A DNA stretch of 20,322 bases from NCBI GenBank assembly GCA_947303145.1, contig CAMYXB010000006.1, positions 1 to 20,322 of the forward strand. Reading direction: 5' to 3'. The notes beneath the pieces are model-generated. The model was not told the DNA's origin, ran no database searches, and was given only the letters and a program-made list of their open reading frames with translations. Made by a program: the position numbers and the translations under genes. Shown piece after piece: positions 1-9,567 of this stretch (the first letter of the stretch is position 1; each line of letters begins with the position of its first letter). This DNA comes from an uncultured Clostridia bacterium. Lineage in GTDB: Bacteria > Bacillota > Clostridia > Christensenellales > UBA1242.

Positions 1-1069
1 CCACTTTGAGTAATTCTTGGTATTGCAAAGTGACGGCATTCCTCGGCTCTGTCAAAATCTTATAGAACTCTTTGGCGGTTAGATTGTCAAGTTCCACTCT
101 TATAGGAAATCTGCCCTGCAATTCTGGAATTAAATCTTCTACTTTTGAGACATGGAAAGCGCCTGCAGCGATGAATAGAATATAATCTGTCTTGATGACA
201 CCATACTTGGTGTTAACTGTGCAACCTTCCACTATAGGAAGTATATCTCTCTGCACACCCTCTCTACTGACTTCTGGTCCACTATGGCCTGCATTGGCAC
301 CAGCGATTTTGTCAATTTCGTCAATAAATATAATGCCCTCTTGCTCTGCACGACTGACTGCTTCCATCTTGACTGCGTCAATGTCGATGACCTTGTCACA
401 TTCTTCTTGATATAAGATATCTCTGGCTTGCTTGATGGTCATGCGTCTTTTTTTCATTCTCGATGGGAATATCCCGCCAAGCATATCACCGATATTGATT
501 TCCATTCCCGCCCCTGGCATCATTTCGAATGATTTTGGGGCTTCTTTGACCTCTAATTCGATATATTCATCATCATATTTGCCGTTTTCTAGATTTTCTC
601 TAATATGATTTTTATATTCTTCACTATCTAGATTTATATCATCTACTGAAGTTTTTTTCAATGGATATATGAGGTCAAAGAGTCTTTTGTCCACCATAGG
701 TTTTACTTTCTCATGGACTTGGTCCACCTTTTCATCTTTGACGAGTCTATATGAGGCTTCGACAAGGTCTCTTATCATGCTCTCCACATCTCTACCTACA
801 TATCCCACTTCGGTATATTTGGTGGCTTCCACCTTGATAAATGGTGCTTTGACTAGTTTCGCCAATCTTCTGGCTATCTCGGTCTTACCCACTCCAGTGG
901 GGCCCTTCATGATGATATTCTTAGGAGTGATTTCCTCTTGCATATTTTTGGAGAGCCTGCTCCTTCTATATCTATTCCTTAATGCAATGGCTACGGCTTT
1001 TTTGGCCTTATCCTGACCGATAATATACTTATCTAATTCTTCTACAATTTGTTTAGGTGTGTAATCCAT
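1..1069 (-). CDS. hslU: HslU (ClpY), ATPase/unfoldase subunit of the HslUV protease; 3' end cut off by the window
   Basis: AAA+ unfoldase that feeds unfolded substrates into the HslV peptidase in the cytoplasm. About 356 codons are present; the family is usually about 440-460 residues, so the C-terminal sensor-2 part lies beyond the left edge. The N-terminus MDYTPKQIVEELDKYIIGQD is typical. Walker A GPTGVGKT is at residues 56-63, followed by the pore-loop motif GYVGRDVE. Walker B (IIFIDEID) is near residues 246-253, after a charged intermediate (I) domain, and is followed by the EVSREGVQRDILPIVEG stretch. The ATG at 1067-1069 lies one base after the hslV stop, and its AGGAGG ribosome site lies inside the end of hslV, so the two are translationally coupled. 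The frame is open to the edge with no frameshift. Confidence 0.97.
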   Translation of the reverse strand, partial: MDYTPKQIVEELDKYIIGQDKAKKAVAIALRNRYRRSRLSKNMQEEITPKNIIMKGPTGVGKTEIARRLAKLVKAPFIKVEATKYTEVGYVGRDVESMIRDLVEASYRLVKDEKVDQVHEKVKPMVDKRLFDLIYPLKKTSVDDINLDSEEYKNHIRENLENGKYDDEYIELEVKEAPKSFEMMPGAGMEINIGDMLGGIFPSRMKKRRMTIKQARDILYQEECDKVIDIDAVKMEAVSRAEQEGIIFIDEIDKIAGANAGHSGPEVSREGVQRDILPIVEGCTVNTKYGVIKTDYILFIAAGAFHVSKVEDLIPELQGRFPIRVELDNLTAKEFYKILTEPRNAVTLQYQELLKV

Positions 1070-1070
1070 A

Positions 1071-1607
1071 TTAAACCTCCTCAACTGTCACGTGACCATT
1101 GGTAAAGACACAAATATCACTGGTGATCTTCATCGCTTTAAGAGCAATCTCTCTGGCCGACAAGTCGGTGTTCTCTAAAAGAGCTCTTGAGGCGGCGAGA
1201 GCGTAGAACTCGCCACTTCCAATGGCTGCAACACCATATTCTGGCTCGAAAACATCACCCCCACCTGAGACGTAAAGTAGAGTATCCTTGTCAGCCACTA
1301 GCATAAGTGCATCAAGTTTCCTAGAATACTTGTCATCTCTAAAGCCAATGGCTAGTTCCACCGCACTACGCATAAGATTGCCACTAAATTTCTGCAAAAG
1401 TTCTTCGAATTTTTGCGATAGACTGAACGCATCAGATGCAGAGCCTGCGAATCCTATGATAACCTTGCCATTATATATTCTCCTCACTTTGACGGCATTG
1501 TTTTTGACGATAAACTTCTCCCCAAGTGTGACTTGTCCATCACCTGCCATGACTGTCTTGCCATCTCTCTTGACAGCCACAATGGTGGTACTTCTCATAT
1601 CTTCCAT
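1071..1607 (-). CDS. hslV: HslV (ClpQ), threonine peptidase subunit of the HslUV protease
   Basis: Proteasome-beta-like peptidase forming the proteolytic core of HslUV. The 178-residue length is normal. The sequence begins MEDMRS followed by TTIVAVKRDGK, and then shows the family motifs AGDGQVTLG, KVRRIYNGKVIIGFAGS, LLYVSGGGDVFEP and AIGSGEFYALAASRALL. By homology Thr7 would be the N-terminal nucleophile, exposed after removal of a six-residue propeptide. This resembles Gram-positive HslV proteins more than the E. coli protein, where only Met is removed. The start at 1607 is supported by AGGAGG five bases upstream; Met4 is a weaker alternative. It lies 14 bp after topA and one base before hslU. 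Confidence 0.97.
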   Translation of the reverse strand: MEDMRSTTIVAVKRDGKTVMAGDGQVTLGEKFIVKNNAVKVRRIYNGKVIIGFAGSASDAFSLSQKFEELLQKFSGNLMRSAVELAIGFRDDKYSRKLDALMLVADKDTLLYVSGGGDVFEPEYGVAAIGSGEFYALAASRALLENTDLSAREIALKAMKITSDICVFTNGHVTVEEV

Positions 1608-1621
1608 AATTACCTCCTAAA

Positions 1622-3736
1622 CTATTTCTCTTCATCTATTTCATCTATATTTTGTGGTTTACTATCCACTTTTAACACATAATCACAAGTGGTGTTTGAA
1701 CAAGTGAATGTAGATGAGCCCTTGTTCTCCTTCACTGTTAGATAACTGCCACACTTAGGACAATGCTCCTCTGTAGGCTTCTGCCAACTGGCGAATGTGC
1801 AGTCTGGATAACCTGTGCAACCATAGAATATACTGCCTTTCTTCGACCTTCGCTCCACTATATCCTTGCCACAAAGTGGGCAGTGACATACGGGAGGTTT
1901 GGACTCCTCAAGGCTCTTGATATTCTTACAAGTGGGATAATTGGGACAAGCAAGGAATTTGGAAAATCTGCCTTCTCTTATCACCATTTTAGCCCCACAC
2001 TTCTCGCATACTACGTCACTCTCTTGCACTGGAGCGGACACATGCCTTGATTGGCGGAAAGCCACTGCGACTTCTTTCTCAAAATCTGTATAGAAGCGCC
2101 TTATGACGTCTTGCCACTTGACATCTCCCTCTTCAATCTTGTCAAGATCGTCTTCCATTTTTGCTGTAAATGAAACACTCATAATATCTGGAAAATATTG
2201 CTCCAAAAAGTGTGTGACCACAATTCCCAGCTCTGTAGGCTCTAGTGCTTTACCCTTTTTCTCCATATATTCCCTATTCAGTAGTGTGAGAATGGTGGGA
2301 GCATAAGTAGCGGGTCTACCGATACCCTTTTCCTCCATCGCTTTGACCAAACTCGCCTCTGTATAATGTGCTGGGGGCTTGGTGAATTTCTGTTCCTTGA
2401 ATATAGATACCAAAGAGAGTTCATCATTTTCATTAAGAGAAGGAAGGGTAGCCATCTCGTCATTTTCTGGCTGCTCCTCATACACCTTATATGCTTTAGT
2501 AAAGCCTGCGAAAAGCATGGTTCTACCTGTAGCCCTAAAGCCCACTGCCCCCGCATCAATATTGACAGTCATGCTGTCATACTTTGCAGGAGTCATCTGT
2601 GAGGCGACAAATCTCTCATAAATGAGTTTGTATAACTTGTAATTATTGGCGGAAGTAAATGACTTGATGGACTCTGGAGTTCTATCAAGGTTGATAGGCC
2701 TTATGGCCTCGTGGGCATCTTGCGCATTTTTCTTGGATTTATACACATTGAATTTCTCTGGCACATAATCTTTGCCATAATGAGATAAAATGTAGTCTTT
2801 CGCCATAACTTGTGCTTCTTGAGAGACTCTAGTGGAATCTGTCCTTATGTATGTTATAAGAGCCACTTTGCCCTCATCTCCTAGCTCGACTCCTTCATAT
2901 AACTCCTGAGCACTGCGAGTGGTGGCAGATATGCTCATACCTATTTTATTGAGGGCATCTTGTTGCATGGTGCTAGTGATAAAAGGTGGTGGAGCATTGT
3001 TTTTGACCACTGCTCTTTTTATGCTAGATATGACGAATTTCTGCTCTTTGAGATATTCTTCGACAGCATTGGCCTTCTTCTCACAATCGGGTGCGTATTT
3101 TTTTCCTAATTTGGTGACAAGATAAGCCTTAAATTCATTATCTCCTTTGGACAAAATTACTGAAACTGGCCAGTATTCTTGTGGCTTAAAGTTTCTTATC
3201 TCCTCTTCTCTATCGACAATAAGTTTGAGTGCCACTGACTGAACTCTACCTGCACTAAGTTTGGGCTTAATCTTCTTGCAGATAATGGGAGACACCTTGT
3301 ATCCCACTAGTCTATCTAGCACTCTTCTCCCGTGCTGAGCGTGGACTAGGTCCATATTTATAGCCCTTGGATTCTCTACAGCCTTATTCACCACAGACTT
3401 TGAGATTTCGTTAAATTCAATTCTACATTTTTCATCTTCAGGGATATTGAGTATATGTCCTATATGCCAAGAAATAGCCTCTCCTTCTCTATCTGGGTCG
3501 GTGGCAAGCAAAATCTGGTCTGCTTTCTTTGCCTTGGCCTTAAGGTCTCTTATTATACTCTCCTTGCCCGGCATTATCTCGAATTTCATATCAAAATCGT
3601 TGGAAATATCTATACCCATTGACTTAATAGGTAAATCTCTCACATGTCCCTTTGTGGCTACGACTTCATAGCCATTGCCCAAATATTTTTTAAGAGTATC
3701 TCTTTTTCCTGGTCCTTCGATAATTACTAATTTCAT
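1622..3736 (-). CDS. topA: DNA topoisomerase I (type IA)
   Basis: Relaxes negatively supercoiled DNA by transient single-strand cleavage. At 704 residues it is a typical Gram-positive length. The TOPRIM domain occupies roughly residues 1-115, with the metal-binding triad in DPDRE (D80, D82, E84). The catalytic tyrosine is Y296 in ITYIRTDSTRVS, followed by R298. Three C-terminal four-Cys zinc fingers lie at C577-C603, C617/C619-C646 and C659-C684. The N-terminal motif, usually VESPAKAKTI, reads IEGPGKRDTL: the acidic residue (E7) and lysine (K11) are kept, but Ser and Ala are replaced by Gly. AAGGA precedes the ATG. It sits between dprA (86 bp upstream) and hslV (14 bp downstream), so it is probably co-transcribed, although an internal promoter in the 86 bp gap is possible. 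Confidence 0.98.
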   Translation of the reverse strand: MKLVIIEGPGKRDTLKKYLGNGYEVVATKGHVRDLPIKSMGIDISNDFDMKFEIMPGKESIIRDLKAKAKKADQILLATDPDREGEAISWHIGHILNIPEDEKCRIEFNEISKSVVNKAVENPRAINMDLVHAQHGRRVLDRLVGYKVSPIICKKIKPKLSAGRVQSVALKLIVDREEEIRNFKPQEYWPVSVILSKGDNEFKAYLVTKLGKKYAPDCEKKANAVEEYLKEQKFVISSIKRAVVKNNAPPPFITSTMQQDALNKIGMSISATTRSAQELYEGVELGDEGKVALITYIRTDSTRVSQEAQVMAKDYILSHYGKDYVPEKFNVYKSKKNAQDAHEAIRPINLDRTPESIKSFTSANNYKLYKLIYERFVASQMTPAKYDSMTVNIDAGAVGFRATGRTMLFAGFTKAYKVYEEQPENDEMATLPSLNENDELSLVSIFKEQKFTKPPAHYTEASLVKAMEEKGIGRPATYAPTILTLLNREYMEKKGKALEPTELGIVVTHFLEQYFPDIMSVSFTAKMEDDLDKIEEGDVKWQDVIRRFYTDFEKEVAVAFRQSRHVSAPVQESDVVCEKCGAKMVIREGRFSKFLACPNYPTCKNIKSLEESKPPVCHCPLCGKDIVERRSKKGSIFYGCTGYPDCTFASWQKPTEEHCPKCGSYLTVKENKGSSTFTCSNTTCDYVLKVDSKPQNIDEIDEEK

Positions 3737-3822
3737 ATATTCCTTCTTTACATTAAATCAATTTACACTAATCTATCTCACAATAGGATAGCAGAAAATA
3801 TCAAAAATACAAAACAAATAAT

Positions 3823-4920
3823 TCATTTTATCAAAAAAAATACATTTCCCGCCATTTTTCTTACCTCTCCCTTGATGGTCATAAGAGTGAGAATGGAGTT
3901 GAGGCTCTTGGCATCTATCCCTGAAATATCGCATATCTCTTGAAAAGTCTTTTCTCCACTTTTTAAGATTTCTATTATTTTCCCCTCGTCTCCGTCAACT
4001 TTTATTTCAATTCTTTGCTGAACTGGCTGATAGTGGAGACTGTATTCACTGAGAATATCGTCCACATCTATCACTGCCTTTGCTTGTCCATTGACTATCA
4101 TTCTATTGGAGCCACTGCTAGAAGTGTTGAATATACTCCCAGGGACAGCAAAGACATCTTTGCCATACTCTAGAGCATAATTCTTGGTGTGAATGACACC
4201 AGACTTTTCTTGTGCCTCTGTGATAAGGATACCCTTGCTTAATGCGGAGATTATTCTATTCCTAATGGGGAAAAGGAATGACTCTAGATGTCTATGCGGG
4301 CGAGCCTCTGTAAGAATTAGACCTCCCTCACTTACAATTCTATGGGCAAGTGAAGTATTGGTAGGCGGATATATATCTGGGAGTCCACCTGCTAGCACTG
4401 CGATAGTCTTGCCATGCACATCAAGTGTCACAGTGTGCGCTATAGTATCCACCCCACTGGCTAGTCCACTGACTATGGTGAACCCCGCCATAGATAACGC
4501 CTTAGCGAACTTCTCCGTCACCATTTTGCCATAACTGGTGATGTGTCTTGAGCCCACTATGGCTAGACACTGCGTGGAAAGAAGTGACTTATCTCCCATA
4601 TAATAGATAACAAATGGTGGAGTGTCTATATCTTTAAGACTTTGGGGATAATCTGATGAATAAATGGTGGTAAACGATATACCGCAATCTTTCATATCTT
4701 CTACTAAACTTTCCGCAAATGTTCTACCAAGCAAGCCTATTAGTAGAGAATATTCTTCACTTGAAATGATAGTTTTAATTTGACTAGCATTATCAAAAAT
4801 ATTCTCGGAGTATAACATATCACTTGGACTTAAAAATAAGTCCAAGAACATCTTTTTCTTCTTATATCCTAAAAAATCGAAATAATCTAGCCAAATAATA
4901 GCCAATTCATCATCTGTCAT
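3823..4920 (-). CDS. dprA: DNA-processing protein DprA (Smf)
   Basis: Binds incoming single-stranded DNA and loads RecA during natural transformation. The protein has 365 residues from the chosen start. A helical N-terminal region contains the YPQSLKDIDTPPFVIYYMGD signature. The Rossmann-like DprA domain has GSR at 123-125, SGLASGVDTIAH, VLAGGLPDIYPP, FPIRNRII at 217-224, and GKDVFAVPGSI. A winged-helix domain closes the protein (about 308-365). The ATG at 4918-4920 is preferred over an in-frame TTG at 4941, because AAAGGA lies six bases upstream of the ATG and the TTG would overlap the comM stop region. The usual GSMITARLA-type stretch is degenerate here (KSGVIHTKNYALE). It follows comM by 11 bp in the same operon. 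Confidence 0.95.
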   Translation of the reverse strand: MTDDELAIIWLDYFDFLGYKKKKMFLDLFLSPSDMLYSENIFDNASQIKTIISSEEYSLLIGLLGRTFAESLVEDMKDCGISFTTIYSSDYPQSLKDIDTPPFVIYYMGDKSLLSTQCLAIVGSRHITSYGKMVTEKFAKALSMAGFTIVSGLASGVDTIAHTVTLDVHGKTIAVLAGGLPDIYPPTNTSLAHRIVSEGGLILTEARPHRHLESFLFPIRNRIISALSKGILITEAQEKSGVIHTKNYALEYGKDVFAVPGSIFNTSSSGSNRMIVNGQAKAVIDVDDILSEYSLHYQPVQQRIEIKVDGDEGKIIEILKSGEKTFQEICDISGIDAKSLNSILTLMTIKGEVRKMAGNVFFLIK

Positions 4921-4931
4921 ATATTTTCCTT

Positions 4932-6470
4932 TTATGACCAATATTTTTCATCTAAACTTCTATAATTGATAGCTTCCATAAGGTGTGGGAGCTTAATAGT
5001 TTCACTGCCCTCTAGGTCTGCGATAGTCCTAGCCACCTTGAGGATCCTGTTGTATGCTCTGGCGGTGAGATTGAGACTATCAAAAGCCTTTTGAAGCACA
5101 GCATTGCTCTCCTCGTCAATAATACAATATTTTTTCATCATTTTAGCGGTCATCTTGCTATTGCTATGCACGCCCTCTCCGGCAAAACGCTTGTTCTGCA
5201 CTGCTCTTGCCTTATCTACTCGCTCTTTTATAAGCCTTGACGGCTCCTCATCGGCTCTGGTGGATATATCGTCATAGGACACGCCGTCCACCTCGATATA
5301 CATATCTATTCTGTCCATCAGTGGACCAGAGAGCTTGTCGAGATATTTATGTATCTGTTGAGGAGTGCATTTGCATTGTCTCTTAGTTGAGCCATAATTG
5401 CCACAGGGACAAGGATTCATGCTGGCTATCATAACAAAATTGGCAGGATATTCTACTGTCATCATATTTCTAGCCACAGTGACCACTCCGTCTTCAAGCG
5501 GTTGCCTTAATGTCTCAATGGTATGCCTTGGATATTCTGGAAGTTCATCAAGGAAAAGCACTCCATTGTGTGCGAGACTTATCTCTCCCGGTTTGGCCTT
5601 AAGTCCACCACCTGTAAGAGCGACAGCTGTAGTAGTGTGATGAGGTGAGCGGAAAGGCCTCTCGATAATTATCCCCACTCTGCTATCCAGTATGCCTGCT
5701 ACGGAGTGAATCTTAGTAGTCTCGAGTGCCTCCTCAAATGTCATATCTGGCAAAATGCTAGGAAAAGCCCGAGCGAGCATGGTCTTGCCACTCCCCGGGG
5801 GGCCAATAAGTAAGACATTGTGTCCACCAGCGGCAGAAATCTCAAGGGCTCTCTTTGCACTGGCTTGTCCTTTAATTAGAGAAAAATCTCCCACAGGCTT
5901 GCTACTCAATTTCAACGCCTCAAAACTGGCGTTCTCTACAGGTGGAATGACTATCTCGCCATTCATAAAAGACACCACTTCCTCAAGGCTTTTGGCAGGA
6001 TAAATCTCCATATCTTCAATAAATCCAGCTTCATTCCTATTATCATAAGGGACAACAACTTTCTTGATGCCAAGACTTCTAGCGGTGATTAAAATGGGCA
6101 AAAGTCCCTTTATTTTCCTCAATGAACCGTCTAGAGATAATTCTCCAATGAATGAGTATTGTGACATAACATCTTTAGGGGTATTGATTTGATTGCTAGC
6201 AGAAAGTATGCCAAGTGCTATGGGCAGGTCATAGAAAGAGCCTTCCTTTTTGGTGTCTGCGGGAGCAAGATTGATGGTAATCTTGTCAATGGGATACTTG
6301 TAATTCATGTTTTTGATAGCGGACACCACTCTTTCCTTGCTCTCCTTAATAGCAGTATCTGCCAGCCCTACCACATCATACGCTGGAAGTCCCCTATTGA
6401 TGTCTATCTCTATCTTGACTAAATAACCATTTAGTCCCAAAAGTCCAAAAGAATTGACAATGGATAACAT
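4932..6470 (-). CDS. comM: ComM/YifB-family AAA+ ATPase (Mg-chelatase-like)
   Basis: Member of the YifB/ComM family. In Gram-negative bacteria ComM is a branch-migration helicase that helps integrate transforming DNA; the Firmicutes role is less well established. It has 512 residues from the chosen start. The N-terminal subdomain begins MLSIVNSFGLLGLNGYLVKI and contains GLPAYDVVGLADTAIKESKE. Walker A GPPGSGKT is at 223-230 and Walker B FLDE at 306-309. A four-Cys cluster (MNPCPCG...CKC; C354, C356, C366, C368) is followed by LSGPLMDRIDMYIEV. The ATG at 6468-6470 is preferred: GAGGA sits upstream at proper spacing, and the in-frame TTG at 6485 lies within that ribosome site. It is the first gene of the operon comM-dprA-topA-hslV-hslU. 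Confidence 0.95.
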   Translation of the reverse strand: MLSIVNSFGLLGLNGYLVKIEIDINRGLPAYDVVGLADTAIKESKERVVSAIKNMNYKYPIDKITINLAPADTKKEGSFYDLPIALGILSASNQINTPKDVMSQYSFIGELSLDGSLRKIKGLLPILITARSLGIKKVVVPYDNRNEAGFIEDMEIYPAKSLEEVVSFMNGEIVIPPVENASFEALKLSSKPVGDFSLIKGQASAKRALEISAAGGHNVLLIGPPGSGKTMLARAFPSILPDMTFEEALETTKIHSVAGILDSRVGIIIERPFRSPHHTTTAVALTGGGLKAKPGEISLAHNGVLFLDELPEYPRHTIETLRQPLEDGVVTVARNMMTVEYPANFVMIASMNPCPCGNYGSTKRQCKCTPQQIHKYLDKLSGPLMDRIDMYIEVDGVSYDDISTRADEEPSRLIKERVDKARAVQNKRFAGEGVHSNSKMTAKMMKKYCIIDEESNAVLQKAFDSLNLTARAYNRILKVARTIADLEGSETIKLPHLMEAINYRSLDEKYWS

Positions 6471-6523
6471 ATATATCTTCCTCAAATATTATAAAAGTTT
6501 TCGAGCAAATTTTCGATAAGTGT

Positions 6524-6552
6524 ATTATACAACAAAAATAAATAAAAAACAA
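6524..6552 (-). promoter_or_regulatory. Predicted sigma-A promoter of the comM-dprA-topA-hslVU operon
   Basis: Read on the minus strand, TTGTTT (6547-6552) is separated by exactly 17 bases from a perfect TATAAT (6524-6529). It lies about 55 bp upstream of the comM ATG in the AT-rich gap between uvrA and comM. The -35 is imperfect and the region is very AT-rich, so chance matches are possible. Confidence 0.55.
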
Positions 6553-6711
6553 ACGATTATATTTATATAATAATGTAATTGACTCTTTATAAAAATAAAC
6601 AAATAATTAAGAAAAATTTTGTTTTTTTTCAAAAAAAACACTATTTTTATTAAAAAATATTAAAAAGATAATATTTACTATCTATATTCAACTAATTGCG
6701 TCAATGATAAA

Positions 6712-6739
6712 AATATGCCCTATCTATTTAGAGCATATT
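6712..6739 (-). terminator. Intrinsic terminator of the uvrB-uvrA operon
   Basis: Two bases after the uvrA stop, a 10-bp stem (arms 6730-6739 and 6712-6721, one G-U wobble) encloses an 8-base loop. On the minus strand it is followed by a short U-rich tract (TTTAT). The remaining gap up to comM (about 6486-6711) is AT-rich; apart from the comM promoter I see nothing in it. Confidence 0.7.
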
Positions 6740-6741
6740 CT

Positions 6742-9552
6742 TTATAACATCTTTTTGAGGAACATTCCTGTCTTACTTTCTTTCACCTTGGCAATCTCCT
6801 CTGGCGTGCCACAGGCTACAAGTTCTCCCCCTTTATCACCACCATTTGGCCCGAGGTCAATGATATAATCGGCTACTTTGATTACATCTAGGTTATGTTC
6901 AATGACGACTACAGAATTTCCCTTTGAAATCAAAGTTTGCAGAATAGATATGAGTTTCTTTATATCATAGGAATGAAGTCCCGTTGTAGGTTCGTCAAGG
7001 ATATATAGAGTTTTTCCAGTATCTCTCTTACATAGTTCACTGGCAAGTTTCACCCTCTGTGCCTCTCCGCCACTTAGTGTGGTGGCACTCTGCCCCAATT
7101 TGATGTATCCTAGTCCAACGTCATATAGACACTGTACTTTGTTTTTGATAGACGGGATATTTTCAAAGAAAGTCAAGGCTTCCTCTACAGTCATTTCTAG
7201 GACATCACTTATAGATTTACCCTTATATTTCACTTGCAGAGTTTCTTTGTTATATCTTTTACCCTTACACTCTGGGCAAGGGGCATAAACATCGGGGAGG
7301 AAATACATCTCCACTTTTTTCTCTCCATCTCCCTCACAAGCCTCACATCTGCCACCTTTGACATTAAAACTGAAGCGTCCACTGGTGTATCCACGCTCTT
7401 TAGCATCTGGTGTGCTGGCAAATAAATCTCTTATAAGTGTGAATAGTCCAATATATGTGGCAGGATTGGACCTAGGTGTCCTACCTATAGGTGATTGGTC
7501 GATATTGATTACTTTGTCTATCTCCTCATATCCTTTGATTGACTTATAGTTTCCCTCTTTTAGTGATGTGTTTAGCACTTTGTTGGACACAGCGGGATAC
7601 AATATCTCTGTGATTAGACTAGATTTCCCACTGCCAGATAGTCCTGTGACTACCGTAAGGCAACTTAGTGGAATATTTACCTTGATATTTTTTAGATTAT
7701 TTTGTCTGGCACCTGTGATGGTGATAAATTTATCACTTTTTATTCTACTCTTTGGCACGTCAATGCTCATTTCTCCAGATAAAAATTTGCCTGTAATAGA
7801 TTGTGATGAATTGATAATATCTTGAAGTGAGCCTTGAGCCACCACTTTACCTCCACCAATACCCGCCAGAGGGCCAATATCTACAATATGGTCGGCAGAA
7901 CGAATGGTGTCCTCATCATGCTCCACGACAATAAGAGTATTTCCTATATCTCTGAGTTTTTTGAGCGAAGAGATGAGTTTGTCATTATCATATTGATGCA
8001 GTCCAATACTTGGCTCATCGAGGATATATAGCACCCCTACAAGTCCGCTGCCTATCTGTGTAGCGAGCCTTATTCTCTGTGCCTCTCCCCCACTCAAAGT
8101 CATAGCAGTTCTGCTGAGGGTGAGATAATCTAGCCCCACATCGCACAAAAATGATAGTCTGGCAATAATTTCTTTGAGAATGGGCTGTGAAATAGACTGC
8201 TCGCTAGGCTTAAATTTCAAATTTTCAAAAAAAGTTTTTATGTCACTGACACTCATAGAGCATACTTCGTCAATATTCTTCCCGCCAATTAAGACAGACA
8301 GAGCCTGTGTGTTGAGCCTTCTGCCATCACATTCCTTACAGTGCACTTCTCGCATGAGTTTGGATATTTCTTGCCTGGCATATTCGCTCTTAGATTCATT
8401 AAATCTTCTCTTTAAGTTAGGCACCACTCCTTCCCAAGAGCCTTTATAACTGCCGGTGAATTTTGAAGAAATATAATTGAGTTCCAATTCTTCCCCATTA
8501 TTGCCATAAAGCAAAATATCCATCACTCTTTTAGGCAAATCATGTATAGGAACGTCGAGGCTAAAATCATATTTTTTGGAAAGAGCCTCAAGATACATTT
8601 CGTTGATGTTGGACACATCCATAGTCCATGTAGACACCCTCATACCACCTTCCCTCAATGTTTTTTCGGGGTGTTTTATTATAAGTCTTTCATCTATATC
8701 TGTGACAAAACCCAGTCCAGAACAAGCCTTGCACGCACCAAATGGGCTGTTAAAACTAAAAAGTCTGGGGGATATTTCTTCAAATGAAAATCCGCACTCT
8801 GTGCAAGCATAGGAGTTGTTATATATATATTCTGTCCCGTCTACATCAATTTTCACAATGCCTTTACTCATTTTTAGAGCAGTCTCTATGCTCTGTGAAA
8901 GGCGAGAGGTGTTCTCTTCCCTTACTTTCAGTCTATCCACTACTACACTTATGTCGTGCTTGATGTTTTTGTCTAGATTGATTTCACTAGACAAGTCCAT
9001 AATCTCGCCATCTATCTTTACTCTAGCAAAGCCTTCAGACCTGAGACTATCTAGTAATTTTTGAAAACTGCCCTTTTCTTGCCTCACGAGTGGGGCAATA
9101 ATAATGAGTTTTGTATCCTTTTCGAATGACATAATGTTGTCCACTATACTATCCACGCTCATGGTGGAAATGGGCTTGTGGCAGTTGGGGCAATATGGGG
9201 TGCCTAGTCTAGCAAATAAGAGCCTGATATAATCATACACTTCCGTCACCGTGCCTACTGTTGAGCGAGGGTTGTGTGAAGTGGTCTTTTGATCAATGGA
9301 TATGGCGGGAGACAGACCATCTATTTTTTCCACATCTGGCTTGCTCATTTGTCCCAAGAATTGACGTGCATAAGAAGAGAGAGATTCTATGAATCTCCTC
9401 TGTCCTTCAGCAAAAAAGGTGTCGAAAGCAAGAGTGGACTTGCCTGAGCCACTTACGCCACTAAAAACTATAAATTTATTCCTAGGGAGAGTAAGGTCTA
9501 TATTTTTTAGATTGTTCTCCTTGGCTCCATGTATAACTATATTTTCTTCCAT
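6742..9552 (-). CDS. uvrA: UvrA, excinuclease ABC subunit A
   Basis: ABC-type ATPase that detects bulky DNA damage and loads UvrB in nucleotide excision repair. The 936-residue length is normal. There are two ATPase modules: Walker A GVSGSGKS (32-39) and GLSGSGKS (637-644), ABC signatures LSGGE (486-490 and 826-830), and Walker B LDEP near 511-514 and 852-855. Zinc modules are C250/C253/C274/C277 and C736/C739/C759/C762. A third Cys pair lies in YCPNC (121-124). The start is supported by AAAGGA six bases before the ATG. It lies 15 bp downstream of uvrB in the same orientation, the usual Firmicutes uvrB-uvrA operon, and is followed at once by an intrinsic terminator. Confidence 0.99.
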   Translation of the reverse strand: MEENIVIHGAKENNLKNIDLTLPRNKFIVFSGVSGSGKSTLAFDTFFAEGQRRFIESLSSYARQFLGQMSKPDVEKIDGLSPAISIDQKTTSHNPRSTVGTVTEVYDYIRLLFARLGTPYCPNCHKPISTMSVDSIVDNIMSFEKDTKLIIIAPLVRQEKGSFQKLLDSLRSEGFARVKIDGEIMDLSSEINLDKNIKHDISVVVDRLKVREENTSRLSQSIETALKMSKGIVKIDVDGTEYIYNNSYACTECGFSFEEISPRLFSFNSPFGACKACSGLGFVTDIDERLIIKHPEKTLREGGMRVSTWTMDVSNINEMYLEALSKKYDFSLDVPIHDLPKRVMDILLYGNNGEELELNYISSKFTGSYKGSWEGVVPNLKRRFNESKSEYARQEISKLMREVHCKECDGRRLNTQALSVLIGGKNIDEVCSMSVSDIKTFFENLKFKPSEQSISQPILKEIIARLSFLCDVGLDYLTLSRTAMTLSGGEAQRIRLATQIGSGLVGVLYILDEPSIGLHQYDNDKLISSLKKLRDIGNTLIVVEHDEDTIRSADHIVDIGPLAGIGGGKVVAQGSLQDIINSSQSITGKFLSGEMSIDVPKSRIKSDKFITITGARQNNLKNIKVNIPLSCLTVVTGLSGSGKSSLITEILYPAVSNKVLNTSLKEGNYKSIKGYEEIDKVINIDQSPIGRTPRSNPATYIGLFTLIRDLFASTPDAKERGYTSGRFSFNVKGGRCEACEGDGEKKVEMYFLPDVYAPCPECKGKRYNKETLQVKYKGKSISDVLEMTVEEALTFFENIPSIKNKVQCLYDVGLGYIKLGQSATTLSGGEAQRVKLASELCKRDTGKTLYILDEPTTGLHSYDIKKLISILQTLISKGNSVVVIEHNLDVIKVADYIIDLGPNGGDKGGELVACGTPEEIAKVKESKTGMFLKKML

Positions 9553-9567
9553 GTTTTATCCTTTCTA

